A DNA stretch of 64,000 nucleotides, from contig LSIG01000110.1 of NCBI GenBank assembly GCA_001556125.1, positions 124,001-188,000 on the forward strand, read 5' to 3'. A program made the position numbers and the translations under genes. The notes beneath the pieces are model-generated. The model worked only from the letters and a program-made list of their open reading frames with translations, searched no databases and was not told where the DNA came from. Every line of letters begins with the position of its first letter. Positions within the stretch are counted from its first letter, which is position 1. Below, piece by piece: positions 63,107-64,000 of this stretch. The stretch is from Rhizobiales bacterium CCH10-E5 (GTDB lineage Bacteria; Pseudomonadota; Alphaproteobacteria; Rhizobiales; Beijerinckiaceae).

Positions 63107-64000
63107 CTACTTGGTGATTTCCTTGTTGAATCGCTCGATCCAGGCGGCGCGCTGCGGGTTGATCACCGTCCAGTCATGCGTGACCATCGTCGCCAGTTCG
63201 TCGAGCGACTTGATGTCGAGCGTCTCGACCAGCTTCACGTCCTTGTTGATCGGGACCATGTTATAGGGCTGCTTCTGCAGCTCGGCCTGAACATCCGACG
63301 AGATCGCGGTGTCGATGTATTTGTAGGCGTTGGCGACGTTGTCGGCACCCTTCACGATGTGCAGCGTGGTCTGGAAGGTGATCGCGCCGGTCTCGGGCTT
63401 GATGAACTCGATATCGACGCCACGACCCTTCAGCGTCGCGACCGTGTTGGTGTTGGTGTACATGATGTCGATCTGGCCCTGCTGGAACAGGCCGGGCATG
63501 GCGGCGGGCGCGGCGACCGCAGCCGCCTTCGAGACGGCCTTCTTCAGCTCAACGAAGACCGGCTCGACATTGGTGGCGGAGCCGCCGAAGACCTTCGCCA
63601 TCTCGATGATCGAGACCGTGCCGAAGGTGGTCTGGAAGCCGGTGAGGCCCAGCCGCTCGACGTAAGGCGACTTGAACAGGTCGGCCCAGCCCTTGGGAGG
63701 CGTGGCGAACTTCTTCGGGTTGTACGCGATGCCGACGACCTGGGCGTTGCAAGTCACGCCATGCGACTTGATCAGGCCGGTCGGGATCTTCGCGGCGTTG
63801 GTCAGCTTGGCGGGATCGATCGGCTCGAACAGACCGGCGGCCTGCGCCGCTGCGGCCGGGCCGGGATCCAGCACGAAGCAGTCGAAGGGCGGCACGCCGC
63901 GCGCGGCGCGCACCTTGGCGACCTGATCGACGGCGAACAGCGCGTCGAAGGCGACGTCGACGCCGGCGTTCTTCTTGAGCGCCGGAGCGACGACGCCGCG
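63107..64000 (-). CDS. ABC transporter substrate-binding protein, second transporter (5' end outside window)
   Basis: The open frame continues through the right edge of the window without a start, so 297 C-terminal residues are present and the signal peptide is missing. The protein is of the Fe3+/spermidine-type class (PFDCFVLDPGPAAAAQAAGL, GITCNAQVVGIAYNPKKF-like SHGVTCNAQVVGIAYNPKKF, FQQGQIDIMYTNTNTVATL). It is linked to the PotB- and PotC-type permeases downstream. Confidence 0.92.
   Translation of the reverse strand, partial: RGVVAPALKKNAGVDVAFDALFAVDQVAKVRAARGVPPFDCFVLDPGPAAAAQAAGLFEPIDPAKLTNAAKIPTGLIKSHGVTCNAQVVGIAYNPKKFATPPKGWADLFKSPYVERLGLTGFQTTFGTVSIIEMAKVFGGSATNVEPVFVELKKAVSKAAAVAAPAAMPGLFQQGQIDIMYTNTNTVATLKGRGVDIEFIKPETGAITFQTTLHIVKGADNVANAYKYIDTAISSDVQAELQKQPYNMVPINKDVKLVETLDIKSLDELATMVTHDWTVINPQRAAWIERFNKEITK

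Overview
The window is a stretch of high-GC chromosome from an alphaproteobacterium, almost certainly of the order Hyphomicrobiales. The genus is inference: Bosea or a close relative fits best. Pointers to the group are a clpP-clpX block next to tig, the divK-pleD cell-cycle operon, an EipB (DUF1849) envelope protein, DUF3572 next to dinB, metal-type KdsA, an acdS/acdR pair and a urtABCDE urea transporter. There is no phage, insertion sequence, CRISPR array or rRNA. One tRNA, Leu(UAG), lies beside tig.

Layout. 0-4.2 kb (minus strand): clpX, clpP, tig and tRNA-Leu. 4.4-6.3 kb: a Tat-exported multicopper-oxidase fold protein that has lost most copper ligands, then a small DoxX-like membrane protein. 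6.3-8.8 kb: gluconokinase, 6-phosphogluconate dehydrogenase and a LysR regulator. 8.9-12.8 kb: an operon joining an argininosuccinate lyase to a complete polar amino acid ABC transporter. 12.9-14.8 kb: ACC deaminase (acdS), a small partner gene and the divergent Lrp-type regulator acdR. 14.9-20.6 kb: the urea transporter genes, transcribed urtA to urtE, behind a sigma-54 promoter. 20.9-21.1 kb: a tiny open frame with a perfect Shine-Dalgarno sequence followed by a terminator, upstream of rnr. 21.2-25.4 kb: rnr, a DUF983 gene, a Nudix gene, rpmG and an orphan BrnA-type antitoxin. 25.6-30.5 kb: a small membrane protein, pleD, divK, a DUF3572 gene, DNA polymerase IV and eipB. 30.7-35.6 kb: ridA, a glycerophosphodiesterase, a FemAB-like acyltransferase, an unknown gene, a HIT protein and azlCD. 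35.7-39 kb: a small membrane protein, clpA and clpS. 39.2-49.3 kb: kdsA, an MFS exporter, a TadG-like protein, queF, eno, an EamA transporter, a frameshifted membrane gene, tgt and an ArsC/Spx-like protein. 49.3-50 kb: a glutathione transferase.

50.1-64 kb is the most interesting part. It is an island for using an unidentified nitrogen compound. It holds a GntR/FCD regulator with a paired operator, a sigma-54 promoter, two polyamine-type ABC transporters, three PuuE (allantoinase)-type deacetylase paralogues, a racemase-family protein lacking both catalytic cysteines, an ATZ/TRZ-type amidohydrolase and a cytoplasmic NHL-propeller protein. The window ends inside the second transporter's binding protein. 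With the sigma-54-driven urea transporter and ACC deaminase, which releases ammonia, the window is rich in nitrogen-scavenging genes, as expected of a soil or plant-associated bacterium.

Translation features: many genes overlap by 1-8 bases (ATGA, TGATG, TTGA), and several starts are TTG (rnr, dinB, the FemAB-like gene, the NHL gene) or GTG. Six palindromic intergenic repeats of two or three types occur, five of them between 55.8 and 62.2 kb.
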